Assembly: GCA_963710625.1 (NCBI GenBank)
Contig: CAVQBG010000022.1
Location: forward strand, 62,001-126,000
Direction: 5' to 3'
DNA: 64,000 nt
DNA from: Sva-07 sp963710625
GTDB taxonomy: Bacteria > Actinomycetota > Acidimicrobiia > Acidimicrobiales > Ilumatobacteraceae
Below, one piece after another: positions 15,201-23,604 of the stretch. A program made the translations under genes and the position numbers. Under the pieces are notes generated by a model. That model ran no database searches, was not told the origin of the DNA, and worked only from the letters and a program-made list of their open reading frames with translations. Numbering within the stretch: the stretch's first letter is position 1; the number at the start of each line of letters is the position of its first letter.

Positions 15201-16153
15201 ACGCCGCCGCCGGGCCGACGCGCCGGGTGGGCATCGATGTCGGGGGTACCAAGGCGCAGGGCGTCGCGCTCGGGCTCGACGGCGAACTGCTCGCCACCGC
15301 GCATCGGTCGACGCCGCGTGGCGACGACAGTCTCGGGCCGCTCATCGACGTGCTCGTCGACCTGGCGCGCGAACTCGCCGAGGACGGCAGCGTCGGCGTC
15401 GGCGTTCCGGGGCTGGTGACCCGCGCGGGAGTGCTGCGCGCCGCTCCGAACCTCGACGGTGTGGCCGATTTCGAGGTTGCCCGGTTGCTCTCGGATCGGA
15501 TCGGTGGGCCCGTCGAGGTCGACAACGACGCCACGTGCGCCACGATCGCCGAGTGGCAGCTCGGTGCCGCGGCGGGCACCGACAACATGGTGCTCGTCAC
15601 GCTGGGCACCGGGATCGGCGGCGGGCTGGTGGCGAACGGCGCGGTGCAACGCGGGATGAACGGATTCGCCGGGGAGTTCGGCCACATGGTGGTCGATCCC
15701 GACGGCCCGCGATGCCCGTGCGGTCGGCGCGGATGCTGGGAGCGTTACGCCTCGGGGTCCGGGCTCGCGATGCTCGCCCGGGAGGCCGCGACCGGCCGTC
15801 GGCTGCACGACGTCGTGCGCCACGCGGGCGGCGATCCACAGGCGGTGCGCGGTGAGCACGTCCAGGCCGCCGCGCGGGAGGGCGATCCCGAGGCCCTGGC
15901 GGTGATCGACGAGTTCACTCGATGGGTGGCACTGGGGCTGTCGAACCTGACCAACGCCCTCGACCCGGAGATGTTCGTGCTGGGCGGCGGTTTGGCGGCC
16001 GGCGCCGACCTCTACCTCGATCCGATCGTGCACTGGTTCGGCGAGTTGCTGTACCAGCCGCACCTCCGACCGATGCCACGGGTCGAGTTCGCCCGCTGGG
16101 GCCCGCTCGCCGGCGCCGTCGGCGCCGCGTTGCTCCCTGCCCTCCCGCGATGA
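15197..16153 (+). CDS. ROK-family glucokinase
   Basis: 318 aa. The N-terminal phosphate-1 loop is GIDVGGTKAQGVAL. VEVDNDATCATIAEW holds the catalytic Asp, GTGIGGGLVANG the ATP loop, and FAGEFGHMVVDPDGPRCPCGRRGCWERYAS the substrate Glu/His and the ROK zinc site. All key residues are present, in contrast to the second ROK gene at 30889. It phosphorylates glucose, or possibly a related sugar. The GTG at 15197 overlaps the SRPBCC stop by 4 nt. Confidence 0.9.
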   Translation: MNAAAGPTRRVGIDVGGTKAQGVALGLDGELLATAHRSTPRGDDSLGPLIDVLVDLARELAEDGSVGVGVPGLVTRAGVLRAAPNLDGVADFEVARLLSDRIGGPVEVDNDATCATIAEWQLGAAAGTDNMVLVTLGTGIGGGLVANGAVQRGMNGFAGEFGHMVVDPDGPRCPCGRRGCWERYASGSGLAMLAREAATGRRLHDVVRHAGGDPQAVRGEHVQAAAREGDPEALAVIDEFTRWVALGLSNLTNALDPEMFVLGGGLAAGADLYLDPIVHWFGELLYQPHLRPMPRVEFARWGPLAGAVGAALLPALPR

Positions 16154-16230
16154 CCCGTCAGCCCGACGAATTCCGGCGCGGGTCGCTGAGCGACGCTTCG
16201 TTCACCGACTGATCGACGAGGTGGAACTCG

Positions 16231-16734
16231 TCAGTGGGGGAAGTAGTTCGCTCGGGCCTGGTTGATCTCGCGCCAGGCGGCGGCCCGGTCGCCCGTGCCC
16301 TGGCTGGAGGAGTGTTTGTCGGGCTCCAAGGCCTTGTAGACGTTGAAGAAGTGCTCGATCTCCTCGACGAGCTGGTGGGGGAGGCCCGACAGCTCGTTGA
16401 CGTTCTCGAAGCGGGGCTCGCGGGGTGGTACGCAGATCAATTTCGCGTCCTCGCCGGCCTCGTCACGCATGTACAGCACCCCGATCGGTCGGCACTCGAC
16501 GATCACGCCCGGGAACACCGGATCCTCGAGCAGGACGAGCGCATCGAGCGGGTCGCCGTCGCCCGCGAGGGTGTCGGGGAGGAATCCGTAATCGGCCGGG
16601 TAGGTGGTGGCGGTGAAGAGCCGGCGGTCGAGGTAGACGCGTCCGTCCTCGTGGTCGATCTCGTACTTGTTGCGACTTCCGCGGGGGATCTCGATGACCA
16701 CGTGGATGCAATCGGGGGCTGGTGTCTTCGGCAT
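16231..16734 (-). CDS. ppa: Inorganic pyrophosphatase
   Basis: 167 aa, a family I soluble pyrophosphatase. It shows IEIPRGSRNKYEIDHEDGR, DYGFLPDTLAGDGDPLDALVL (the DGDPLD metal site) and EDAKLICVP. It hydrolyses pyrophosphate to drive biosynthetic reactions in the cytoplasm. ATG 16734 gives the usual length; ATG 16746 would add four residues. It is convergent with the ROK kinase gene and divergent from the aminotransferase, whose start is only 42 bp away. Confidence 0.95.
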   Translation of the reverse strand: MPKTPAPDCIHVVIEIPRGSRNKYEIDHEDGRVYLDRRLFTATTYPADYGFLPDTLAGDGDPLDALVLLEDPVFPGVIVECRPIGVLYMRDEAGEDAKLICVPPREPRFENVNELSGLPHQLVEEIEHFFNVYKALEPDKHSSSQGTGDRAAAWREINQARANYFPH

Positions 16735-16776
16735 TGCTGCCAGCATCGCACACGCAGGCCAGATACCCTCGGAACG

Positions 16777-17982
16777 ATGGAGTTCCGGCGCATCGAGAAT
16801 CTGCCCCCGTACGTCTTTTCGATCATCAACGGCCTGAAGATCGAGGCACGTCGCGCTGGCGCCGACGTCGTCGACCTCGGGTTCGGGAACCCCGACATCC
16901 CCTCGCCGCAGATCGCCGTCGACAAGCTCGCCGAGGCGGCGCGCAATCCGAAGAACCACCGGTACTCGCTCAGTCGGGGACTGCCGAAGCTGCGTGAGGC
17001 GATCGCCGGCTACTACAAGAACAAGTGGGACGTCGACCTCGACCCCGAATTCGAGATCACCAACACGATCGGCTCGAAGGAGGGCTTCAGTCACCTGATG
17101 TGGGTGCTGCTCGACCGGGGCGACGCAGCGATCGTGCCCAGCCCGAGTTATCCGATCCACATCTACGGCCCGCTGTTCGCCGGCGCCGACCTTCGCCAGG
17201 TGCCCATGCGCTTCCTCGCCGATCCTGATCAGCGTGAGCACTTCGCCGACGACTTCATGGACAGCCTCCAGACGGCGTGGGACGTCGGCTGGCCGAAGCC
17301 GCGGGTCCTCGTGATCTCGTTCCCGCACAACCCGACCGGGGCCACGGTCGACCTCGCGTTCATGCAGCGTGTGGTCGACTTCTGCCGCGAACACGAGATG
17401 ATCGTCGTGCACGACTTCGCCTACGCCGACGTCGGGTTCGACGGGTACCAGCCACCGAGCATCCTGCAGGCCGAAGGTGCCAAGGAATGCGCGGTCGAGT
17501 TGTACTCGATGACGAAGAGCTTCTCGATGGCCGGTTGGCGCAGCGCGTTCCTGGTCGGCAACGCCGAGGTCGTCCAGGCGCTCGTCAAGCTCAAGAGCTA
17601 CCTCGACTACGGCATGTTCCAGCCGGTGCAGATCGCCGCGACGGTGACGCTGAACGAGGCGCCGGACTTCCCGAAGGAGGTCTGCTCGATCTACGAGTCG
17701 CGCTGCGATGCCCTCATCGAGGGTCTGGGCCGCATCGGGTGGGACATCCCGAAGCCGGGCGGCTCGATGTTCGTCTGGGCGCCGATCCCCGAGCCGTACG
17801 CCGAGATGGACTCGGTCGAGTTCTGTTCACTGATCGTACGCGACGCCGATGTGGCGTTGTCACCTGGCGTCGGGTTCGGTCCCGGCGGCGAGGGGTTCGT
17901 CCGGTTCGCGCTGATCGAGAACGAGAAGCGAATCCAGCAGGCGATCCGCAACCTCAAGCGCGGCCTCCCCAAACTCGGCTGA
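16777..17982 (+). CDS. alaC: Class I aminotransferase, AlaC-like glutamate-pyruvate transaminase
   Basis: 401 aa, fold-type I PLP enzyme. LGFGNPDIPSP is the N-terminal substrate motif, FPHNPTG holds the PLP-contacting Asn, HDFAYADVGFDGY the pyridine-binding Asp and the active-site Tyr, and SMTKSFSMAGWR carries the Schiff-base K247. MEFRRIENLPPYVFS and the overall length match AlaC, which makes alanine from pyruvate and glutamate. Related LL-DAP or methionine aminotransferases are alternatives. The start at 16777 is the first ATG after the pyrophosphatase start. Confidence 0.85.
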   Translation: MEFRRIENLPPYVFSIINGLKIEARRAGADVVDLGFGNPDIPSPQIAVDKLAEAARNPKNHRYSLSRGLPKLREAIAGYYKNKWDVDLDPEFEITNTIGSKEGFSHLMWVLLDRGDAAIVPSPSYPIHIYGPLFAGADLRQVPMRFLADPDQREHFADDFMDSLQTAWDVGWPKPRVLVISFPHNPTGATVDLAFMQRVVDFCREHEMIVVHDFAYADVGFDGYQPPSILQAEGAKECAVELYSMTKSFSMAGWRSAFLVGNAEVVQALVKLKSYLDYGMFQPVQIAATVTLNEAPDFPKEVCSIYESRCDALIEGLGRIGWDIPKPGGSMFVWAPIPEPYAEMDSVEFCSLIVRDADVALSPGVGFGPGGEGFVRFALIENEKRIQQAIRNLKRGLPKLG

Positions 17983-18067
17983 TCGTGACGCAGAGTCCTC
18001 TTGGGGGGTGTGGGGTGGCTCAGACCCCCGTGTAACACGATGGTCATGGTGCGGTCACCGTCCGGCG

Positions 18068-18715
18068 ATGGGGTCTCCGATACCGTCCCCGCCCGTGGTC
18101 ACGATCGTCGTCAGAGTCTGGATGCCCGACCGGCCCGGAGCCCTCGGGCAGGTGGCGAGCCGGATCGGGGCCGTGCGCGGCGACGTCCTCGCCATCGAGA
18201 TCCTCGAGCAGGGCGGCGGCCGGGCAATCGACGAACTCACGGTCTCGTTGCCCGATGACGATCTGTTGTCGCTGTTGACCGCAGAGGTCGACGCGGTCGA
18301 CGGCGTGTCGGTGGAGAGCATCCGTGTGGTCGACCCGGACCGCACCGATGCGAGTCTGTCCGCACTCGCACTCGGCGCAGCGATCGCCGAGTGCGCACCG
18401 AATGATCGGCTCGGGGTGATGGTGCAGGGAATCGAGCGGTTCTCCGAGACCGACTGGGTCGTCGTGCTGGCCGACGGTGACCAGGTCGCCGCCGTCGGCG
18501 AGGTCCCGGATCTCGGGTGGCTGACCGCGTTCCTCGACGGCAGCAGGCACCTCGACGGACTGGACGACTCCGCGCCGAGCGATCTGCTGTGGGCGACCAT
18601 GACGGTGTCACGCCTCACGGTGGCGGCTGGACGGTCGGGCAACCCGATCCACGAGCGCGAGCGGGTCCGTTTCTCCCTGCTCGTCCGCCTCGCCGACGCC
18701 CTCGTCGCCCCCTGA
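18068..18715 (+). CDS. ACT-domain protein of unknown function
   Basis: 215 aa from ATG 18068; GTG 18095 (206 aa) fits the domain edge as well. An ACT domain starts almost at once (VTIVVRVWMPDRPGALGQVASRIGAVRGDVLAIEILEQ). A second domain of ~120 residues contains DWVVVLADGDQVAAVGEVPD and ends in a helical tail with several Arg. ACT domains bind amino acids, so an amino-acid-sensing role near alaC is plausible. The distance to alaC is about 85 nt, and no Shine-Dalgarno decides the start. Confidence 0.75.
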   Translation: MGSPIPSPPVVTIVVRVWMPDRPGALGQVASRIGAVRGDVLAIEILEQGGGRAIDELTVSLPDDDLLSLLTAEVDAVDGVSVESIRVVDPDRTDASLSALALGAAIAECAPNDRLGVMVQGIERFSETDWVVVLADGDQVAAVGEVPDLGWLTAFLDGSRHLDGLDDSAPSDLLWATMTVSRLTVAAGRSGNPIHERERVRFSLLVRLADALVAP

Positions 18716-18725
18716 CACCCGCCAG

Positions 18726-18784
18726 AACCCGAAAAATGCCGGGATCCGGACGCTCAGCGTCTCGATTCCGGCATTTTTCGGGTT
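18726..18784. repeat. Long palindrome with 17-bp arms and an inner hairpin
   Basis: AACCCGAAAAATGCCGG (18726-18742) and CCGGCATTTTTCGGGTT (18768-18784) are perfect inverted arms around a 25-nt loop. The loop contains its own 6-bp stem, GACGCT (18749-18754) and AGCGTC (18756-18761). It sits between the convergent ACT and glpK genes, so it could terminate transcription both ways (the A/T tracts lie inside the stem). It also has the shape of a dispersed REP/MITE-like element. Confidence 0.85.
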
Positions 18785-18824
18785 GGTCGGGTTGGTCGGG
18801 TTGGTCGGGTTGGTCGGGTTGGTC
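18780..18824. repeat. Five-copy 9-bp tandem repeat joined to the palindrome
   Basis: Five exact copies of GGGTTGGTC run from 18780 to 18824, followed by a G-rich tail to 18840. The first copy begins inside the right arm of the palindrome (its GGGTT end), as if replication slippage at the stem produced it. The G-runs could form a G-quadruplex on the plus strand. The array ends 16 nt before the glpK stop. Confidence 0.95.
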
Positions 18825-18840
18825 GGGGGTCGGGGTGGGG

Positions 18841-20337
18841 TCAGTGGGGGATCCAGGCGCGGGAGCGTTCGACGGCGCGGAGCCACTGGGCGTGGAGCGC
18901 GTCGGCGACGGTGCGATCGGCGGCGGGTGTGAAGTCGGCGTCGAGTTCCCACTGGTCGCCGACGGCGTCGAGATCCAGCCACACACCCTCGGCCAGGCCG
19001 GCGAGGAATGCCGCACCGAGCGCCGTGGTCTCCTGATCCGCCGGCCGTTGCACCGTGACGCCCAACTGGTCGGCCTGGAACTGACACAGCAGGTTCATCA
19101 CGGAGGCGCCACCGTCGACACGCAGGTCGACGATCGACGTGCCGCTGGCGGCGGTCATCGCGTCGATCACGTCACGCGTCTGGTAGGCCATCGCCTCGAC
19201 GACCGCCCGCGTGATCTCTGCCCGACCGGTCCCCCTGGTGATGCCGACGATCGTGCCACGCGCATAGGGATCCCACCACGGCGACCCGAGGCCGGCGAAT
19301 GCAGGCACGACGTACACGCCACCGGTGTCGTCGACCGACTCCGCCAGCGGGCCCGCCTCCGCTGCCGATTCGATGATCGAGATGCCGTCGCGCAGCCACT
19401 GGATCGCGGCGCCCGTCGCGAAGATCGATCCCTCGAGCGCGTAGTGCGTCGTGCCGTCGGCGAGGGTCCAGGCCACCGTGGTGAGCATCCCTTCGGTGGG
19501 AGGCGGGCAGATCTCGCCGACGTTGAGGAGCACGAACGAGCCGGTGCCGTAGGTGTTCTTCGCCATCCCAGGAGCGACGCACGCCTGGCCGAACAGTGCG
19601 GCCTGCTGGTCTCCGGCAACCCCGCTGATCGGGATGTTCCCGGTAACTCCGGCGCGCTCGTCGGTCGTTCCGATCCGGCCGCTCGACGGCACGATCGTCG
19701 GCAACGCGGTGATCGGGACGTGGAGCAGCGTGCAGAGGTCGGCATCCCAGCTCCGGGAGCGGATGTCGCACAGCATCGTGCGGCTGGCGTTGGTGACGTC
19801 GGTGGCGAACACCGCCCCATGGGTCAACTTCCAGATCAGCCAGGTGTCGATCGTGCCGATGGCGAGATCGTCGTCGACGGGGATGTCACGGTTCGCAAGC
19901 AGCCATTCGGCCTTGGTGCCGGAGAAGTACGGATCGAGCACGAGTCCGGTGCGCTCGCGCACCAGTGGAAGGTGGCCGTCAGCGCTCAGTCGATCGCACC
20001 GGTCCGCCGTCCTGCGGTCCTGCCACACGATGGCGGTGCCGTACGGTCGGCCGGTCGTGCGGTTCCAGGCGAGAACGGTTTCGCGCTGATTGGTGATCCC
20101 GATCGCGGCGACGCCGTCCACGTCGTCGAGGTCGAGGATCTCGTCGACGACCGAGTTCAACGTGTGTCGCGCGGCCTCCCAGATCTCGTCGGCGTCGTGC
20201 TCGACCCAGCCCGGCTCGGGGTAGTGCTGGGTGAACTCGCGGTACGACCCGACCGAGGGTCGTCCGTCGGTGAAGACAGCGCGGCTGCGCACACCCGTGG
20301 TCCCGGCATCGATCGCGATGACACAGCGTCCCGTCAC
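18841..20337 (-). CDS. glpK: Glycerol kinase
   Basis: 498 aa, FGGY family. It shows IAIDAGTTGVRSRAV (phosphate-1), GITNQRETVLAWNRTTGRP with TAIVWQDRRTA, FSGTKAEWLLAN, GDQQAALFGQ, KNTYGTGSFVLLN (ATP loop) and RVDGGASVMNLLCQFQADQL. It converts glycerol to glycerol-3-phosphate. It stands alone: no glpF, glpD or regulator is adjacent. Length and motifs are normal. Confidence 0.95.
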   Translation of the reverse strand: MTGRCVIAIDAGTTGVRSRAVFTDGRPSVGSYREFTQHYPEPGWVEHDADEIWEAARHTLNSVVDEILDLDDVDGVAAIGITNQRETVLAWNRTTGRPYGTAIVWQDRRTADRCDRLSADGHLPLVRERTGLVLDPYFSGTKAEWLLANRDIPVDDDLAIGTIDTWLIWKLTHGAVFATDVTNASRTMLCDIRSRSWDADLCTLLHVPITALPTIVPSSGRIGTTDERAGVTGNIPISGVAGDQQAALFGQACVAPGMAKNTYGTGSFVLLNVGEICPPPTEGMLTTVAWTLADGTTHYALEGSIFATGAAIQWLRDGISIIESAAEAGPLAESVDDTGGVYVVPAFAGLGSPWWDPYARGTIVGITRGTGRAEITRAVVEAMAYQTRDVIDAMTAASGTSIVDLRVDGGASVMNLLCQFQADQLGVTVQRPADQETTALGAAFLAGLAEGVWLDLDAVGDQWELDADFTPAADRTVADALHAQWLRAVERSRAWIPH

Positions 20338-20377
20338 GGGCGGAGAATCTAGTCGACCGGGCGCAACCCGGCCCTGG

Positions 20378-20728
20378 TCACCGCCGGCGCTTGGACGTCG
20401 ACTTCGGGCGGTTGCCGCCGCCGGCGGTGCGGCTCGTGGGCGCCGGCTTCGGTCGGCCGGCCACGTCGGAGGTCGCTGCGTTCGGCGACGAGTCGGCGGT
20501 CGCCGAGCTGCGGACGTCCTTGAGGCGCTGACGCTGGTACCCGAACTTCGCCAGCGTGGCCCCGAAGGCCAGGTACAGCGGGCCGCTGATCAGCACGCCG
20601 GCGATCGCACCGAGCACGTTGTCGCCCCTGAAGAAGATCACGAAGACCGCGCTCATGATCGCGGCGTAGACCAGCCACTCGCGGATCAACCGCTGCCACG
20701 GTACCGGTCGGCTGCTGTCCCATCCCAT
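20378..20728 (-). CDS. Small membrane protein with a basic tail
   Basis: 116 aa. The N-terminal half has two hydrophobic segments (WLVYAAIMSAVFVIFF and VLGAIAGVLISGPLYLAFGATLA). The last ~45 residues are Lys/Arg/Pro/Ser-rich and end KSTSKRRR, probably cytoplasmic and disordered. No family could be named. It lies between the lpqB-like gene and glpK. Confidence 0.6.
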   Translation of the reverse strand: MGWDSSRPVPWQRLIREWLVYAAIMSAVFVIFFRGDNVLGAIAGVLISGPLYLAFGATLAKFGYQRQRLKDVRSSATADSSPNAATSDVAGRPKPAPTSRTAGGGNRPKSTSKRRR

Positions 20729-20785
20729 GCAACCAGTGCTAGCAGGGGAGTGGCCGCGTCGAAACCTCGACGCAGGACAGGTTGT

Positions 20786-21421
20786 TCAGGCGTCGGGCGT
20801 CGGTGTGCCCGGGAACGCCGGTTGCGTCGATTCGATCAGGCCCGGGTAGTCGTAGGCGGTCAATGGCCGGTCGGTGAGTTCGCCGTTGCCGAGCGGCCAC
20901 ACCCGCTGTGTGCCGTCGATGCGCAAATCGACAGCACTGACGCCGTCGATGTCGGTTGCCGTCGTGACGATCTGGGCGACAGCGAGACGCAGTCCGTCGG
21001 GGGTGAGGTCGCCGAACACGTCGTTCATGTCGATGGTGAGCACCTGGCCGATCGGCCGGGGGGTGTCGATCAACTCGACGTCGGAGGGGATCGCCGTGTC
21101 GAGCTGCGCGTCGCGTTCTTCCCCGTTGGGTCCGGCGAACAGCGACTCCAGCACGGCGCTGCTGGCACCGGTGGGGACGTCGCGAGACACCGATCGCAGT
21201 CGTTGCGGCTGCTGGGGGTCCGGCGGCGCCAGCAGGTAGATCCGCTGGGTGCCGGCAGCCTCGTCGCCGGTCTCCGGTTCCCCGAACACCGCAGTGCGCT
21301 CCGCCGAGAGGTCGTTCGGTGCCGATTCCGGCTGGATCGAGCATGCCGTCACGACGGCCACGAACGCGAGCGCGACGGCGACGAGGCGCCCGGCGCCGTG
21401 GCGTGGGGAGGTGCCCGTCAT
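20786..21421 (-). CDS. Short LpqB-like lipoprotein (GerMN domain only)
   Basis: 211 aa. A signal peptide ending VAVVTAC gives a lipobox with the lipidated Cys at ~27. A GerMN domain at ~60-175 includes VLTIDMNDVFGDL and LRLAVAQIVTTATDIDGVSAVDLRIDG. Actinobacterial LpqB, the MtrB partner, is normally about 580 aa with a C-terminal beta-propeller; this protein stops after GerMN. Order and ATGA overlap with the kinase gene keep the mtrA-mtrB-lpqB arrangement. It would sit on the outer face of the membrane and affect MtrB signalling. Confidence 0.82.
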   Translation of the reverse strand: MTGTSPRHGAGRLVAVALAFVAVVTACSIQPESAPNDLSAERTAVFGEPETGDEAAGTQRIYLLAPPDPQQPQRLRSVSRDVPTGASSAVLESLFAGPNGEERDAQLDTAIPSDVELIDTPRPIGQVLTIDMNDVFGDLTPDGLRLAVAQIVTTATDIDGVSAVDLRIDGTQRVWPLGNGELTDRPLTAYDYPGLIESTQPAFPGTPTPDA

Positions 21422-22860
21422 TCGTCCAGCTCCGATGCCATCAGCTCGATCACGAAACGTGCTCCCGGTTCGCCGTCGAGACGGTCTTCCACCCACACCC
21501 GTCCGCCGTGCATCCGGACGTGTTCGTCGACCAGCGACAGGCCGAGGCCCGCGCCTTCGCTGCCGGTGCGTCGGCCCGCCCCGCCACCGCGGGCGAACCG
21601 TTCGAACACGAGGCCACGCTCCTCCTCGGGCACGCCCGGGCCGCGATCCTCGACGGCGATCAGGATGTGGGACATCGGCTCGTTGTCGGGGTTGACCACG
21701 GTGATCGACACCTCGGGCTCGCCGCCGCCGTAGGCGCGGGCGTTGTCGATCAGGTTGGCGATCACCCGCGCCAGCCGCCGACGGTCGCCGCGGATCAGGG
21801 CGGTCTCGGCGCGTTCGGACACGATCACCGGTGTGTGCGGCAACGAGCTGACCGCAACGGCCTGGCGGACGAACTCCGCGGCAAGCAGTTCCTCCATGTG
21901 GAGTCGGATGGCGCCGGCGTCGAATCGGGAGATCTCCAACAGGTCCTCGACCAGACCCTGGAAACGCACGACGTCACTGGAGAGCAGGTCGAGGGCGGCC
22001 TGCGCCCGTTCGGGGAGTTCGTCACGTCGGGCCTCCATCACCTCGACCGACGCCGACAGCGTCATCAGGGGCGACCGCAGCTCGTGGCTGACGTCCGAGG
22101 CGAACCGAGCGTCGCGTTCGACGCGTTGCTGGAGCGCCTCGGCCATGTCGTTGAACGATTCGGTCAGCACGCGCAGATCCGGGTCGTCGGTGGACTCGAG
22201 GCGGGTGTCGAGCCGCCCGCCTGCGATCGCGGAGGCGGCCTGCGCCGCGGTGCCGACCGGCCGGACGGCCCGACGGGCGGCGAAGACGCCGAGGAGCACG
22301 CCGAGGCCGGTGCTGATCGCCGCGGCGAACACGAGCGAGAGGCGCACGTTCGACAGCGTCGAGTCGGCTTCCTCCAGGCTGAACGCCTGGAAGTAGGCGC
22401 CGATCCGCGGAACGTCCCACCCGACGATGACGTTGAGTTCGTCGCCGACGTTCGCGATCTGGCTCGCGGACGTTCCCTCGTCGATCACGCGGGTCCTCAG
22501 CTCCGGGGGGATGTCGGGGCTCTGGAAGGTGGCGGCTCCGCCCGTCCATCGCCCGTCGTACCAGATCAGGTAGTCCTGCACGCCGATGCGTGCCAGTGAC
22601 GACGTTGCCGGCTCGGCGTCATTGGGCAGGGTTCTCAGGTCGCGTTCGACGCCTTGGGCGTTGCGCTGCGACGTCGAGATCGCGGTGTCGATGCGTTCGG
22701 CCACGATGCTCGACCGGGCGAGGCCGTAGGTGGTGGTTGCGAGGAACAGTGACAACAGCAGCGAGCCGAGCGTGAAGATCAGCAGGATCCGTCGCCGAAG
22801 ACCGAGCGCCGCCGGGCGGGAGCGGCTGACCAGGCGACGGAACCAGCCGCCTTCGTTCAC
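21418..22860 (-). CDS. MtrB-like sensor histidine kinase
   Basis: 480 aa. TM1 is at ~24-46 (ILLIFTLGSLLLSLFLATTTYGL), an extracellular sensor runs to ~158, and TM2 follows (LSLVFAAAISTGLGVLLGVF). A HAMP domain is next, then the H-box DVSHELRSPLMTL with H259, the N-box NLIDNARAYGGG, and G-boxes VEDRGPGVPEEERG and EGAGLGLSLVDEHV. It phosphorylates the MtrA-like regulator encoded just upstream (4-nt overlap). MtrB kinases tune wall metabolism and division in actinobacteria; that role is inferred here. Confidence 0.9.
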   Translation of the reverse strand: MNEGGWFRRLVSRSRPAALGLRRRILLIFTLGSLLLSLFLATTTYGLARSSIVAERIDTAISTSQRNAQGVERDLRTLPNDAEPATSSLARIGVQDYLIWYDGRWTGGAATFQSPDIPPELRTRVIDEGTSASQIANVGDELNVIVGWDVPRIGAYFQAFSLEEADSTLSNVRLSLVFAAAISTGLGVLLGVFAARRAVRPVGTAAQAASAIAGGRLDTRLESTDDPDLRVLTESFNDMAEALQQRVERDARFASDVSHELRSPLMTLSASVEVMEARRDELPERAQAALDLLSSDVVRFQGLVEDLLEISRFDAGAIRLHMEELLAAEFVRQAVAVSSLPHTPVIVSERAETALIRGDRRRLARVIANLIDNARAYGGGEPEVSITVVNPDNEPMSHILIAVEDRGPGVPEEERGLVFERFARGGGAGRRTGSEGAGLGLSLVDEHVRMHGGRVWVEDRLDGEPGARFVIELMASELDE

Positions 22861-23546
22861 GTCTGCAGCCGGTACCCGAGCCCGCGTACCGTGACGACGT
22901 GACGCGGGTTGGCGGGGTCGGCCTCGACCTTGGTGCGCAGGCGGCGCACGTGGACATCGACGAGGCGGCCGTCACCGAAGTAGTCGTAGCCCCACACCTT
23001 GTCGAGGAGCGCTTCCCGGCTGAGGACCTTCCCGGGGCTCTCGGCGAGTTCGCAGAGCAGACGGAACTCGGTCTTGGTGAGGTGCACCTCGGCGCCGTCG
23101 CGCAGCACCTTGCCCTCGTCGGGGATCAGTTCGAGGTCGCCGAAGCTGAGACGAGCATGACCGGGCGCGCTCGGGCGAATCCGGCGGAGCAGAGCCCGGA
23201 TCCGGGCGGAGAGCTCCTTCGGAGCGAACGGCTTGGTGAGGTAGTCGTCGGCTCCGGCTTCGAGACCGGCGACCACGTCGTGGGTGTCGTTGCGGGCGGT
23301 GACCATCACCACGGGCACGTCGCTGGTCCGGCGCAGGGTGCGACACAGCTCGAATCCGTCGATCCCGGGCAGCATGATGTCGATCAGCACGACGTCGGGG
23401 TTCGAGCGGGCGAACTTCTCGATCGCCTCCTCGCCGCTCTCGGCCTCGTCGACGGTCCAGCCCTCGTCCTCGAGAGCGAGTTTGACCGCGGCACGAATTC
23501 GTTCGTCGTCCTCGACAGCCAGGATGCGTGTACCCACGGTCCCCAT
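22857..23546 (-). CDS. MtrA-like OmpR-family response regulator
   Basis: 229 aa. Receiver: AVEDDERIRA (acidic pocket E12, D13, D14), phospho-acceptor D56 in VVLIDIMLPGIDG, switch T in VVMVTARND, and K in YLTKPFAPKEL. The C-terminal OmpR winged helix shows LTKTEFRLLCELAESPGKVLSR, then LVDVHVRRLRTKVE and VRGLGYRL. ATG 23546 gives the normal family N-terminus; a longer frame with upstream ATGs adds only low-complexity Ser/Arg sequence. It is the first gene of the mtrA-mtrB-lpqB-like operon. Confidence 0.92.
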   Translation of the reverse strand: MGTVGTRILAVEDDERIRAAVKLALEDEGWTVDEAESGEEAIEKFARSNPDVVLIDIMLPGIDGFELCRTLRRTSDVPVVMVTARNDTHDVVAGLEAGADDYLTKPFAPKELSARIRALLRRIRPSAPGHARLSFGDLELIPDEGKVLRDGAEVHLTKTEFRLLCELAESPGKVLSREALLDKVWGYDYFGDGRLVDVHVRRLRTKVEADPANPRHVVTVRGLGYRLQT

Positions 23547-23604
23547 GATGCCGTATCGCGCGCCCATTTGCTGGACATCGCCGTCCTGGACCGCCGATCG
23601 CTCG

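Noticed and set aside
18749..18824. CRISPR or tRNA-like structure
   Set aside because: Tandem 9-mers without spacers and no cloverleaf; treated as palindrome plus tandem repeat.
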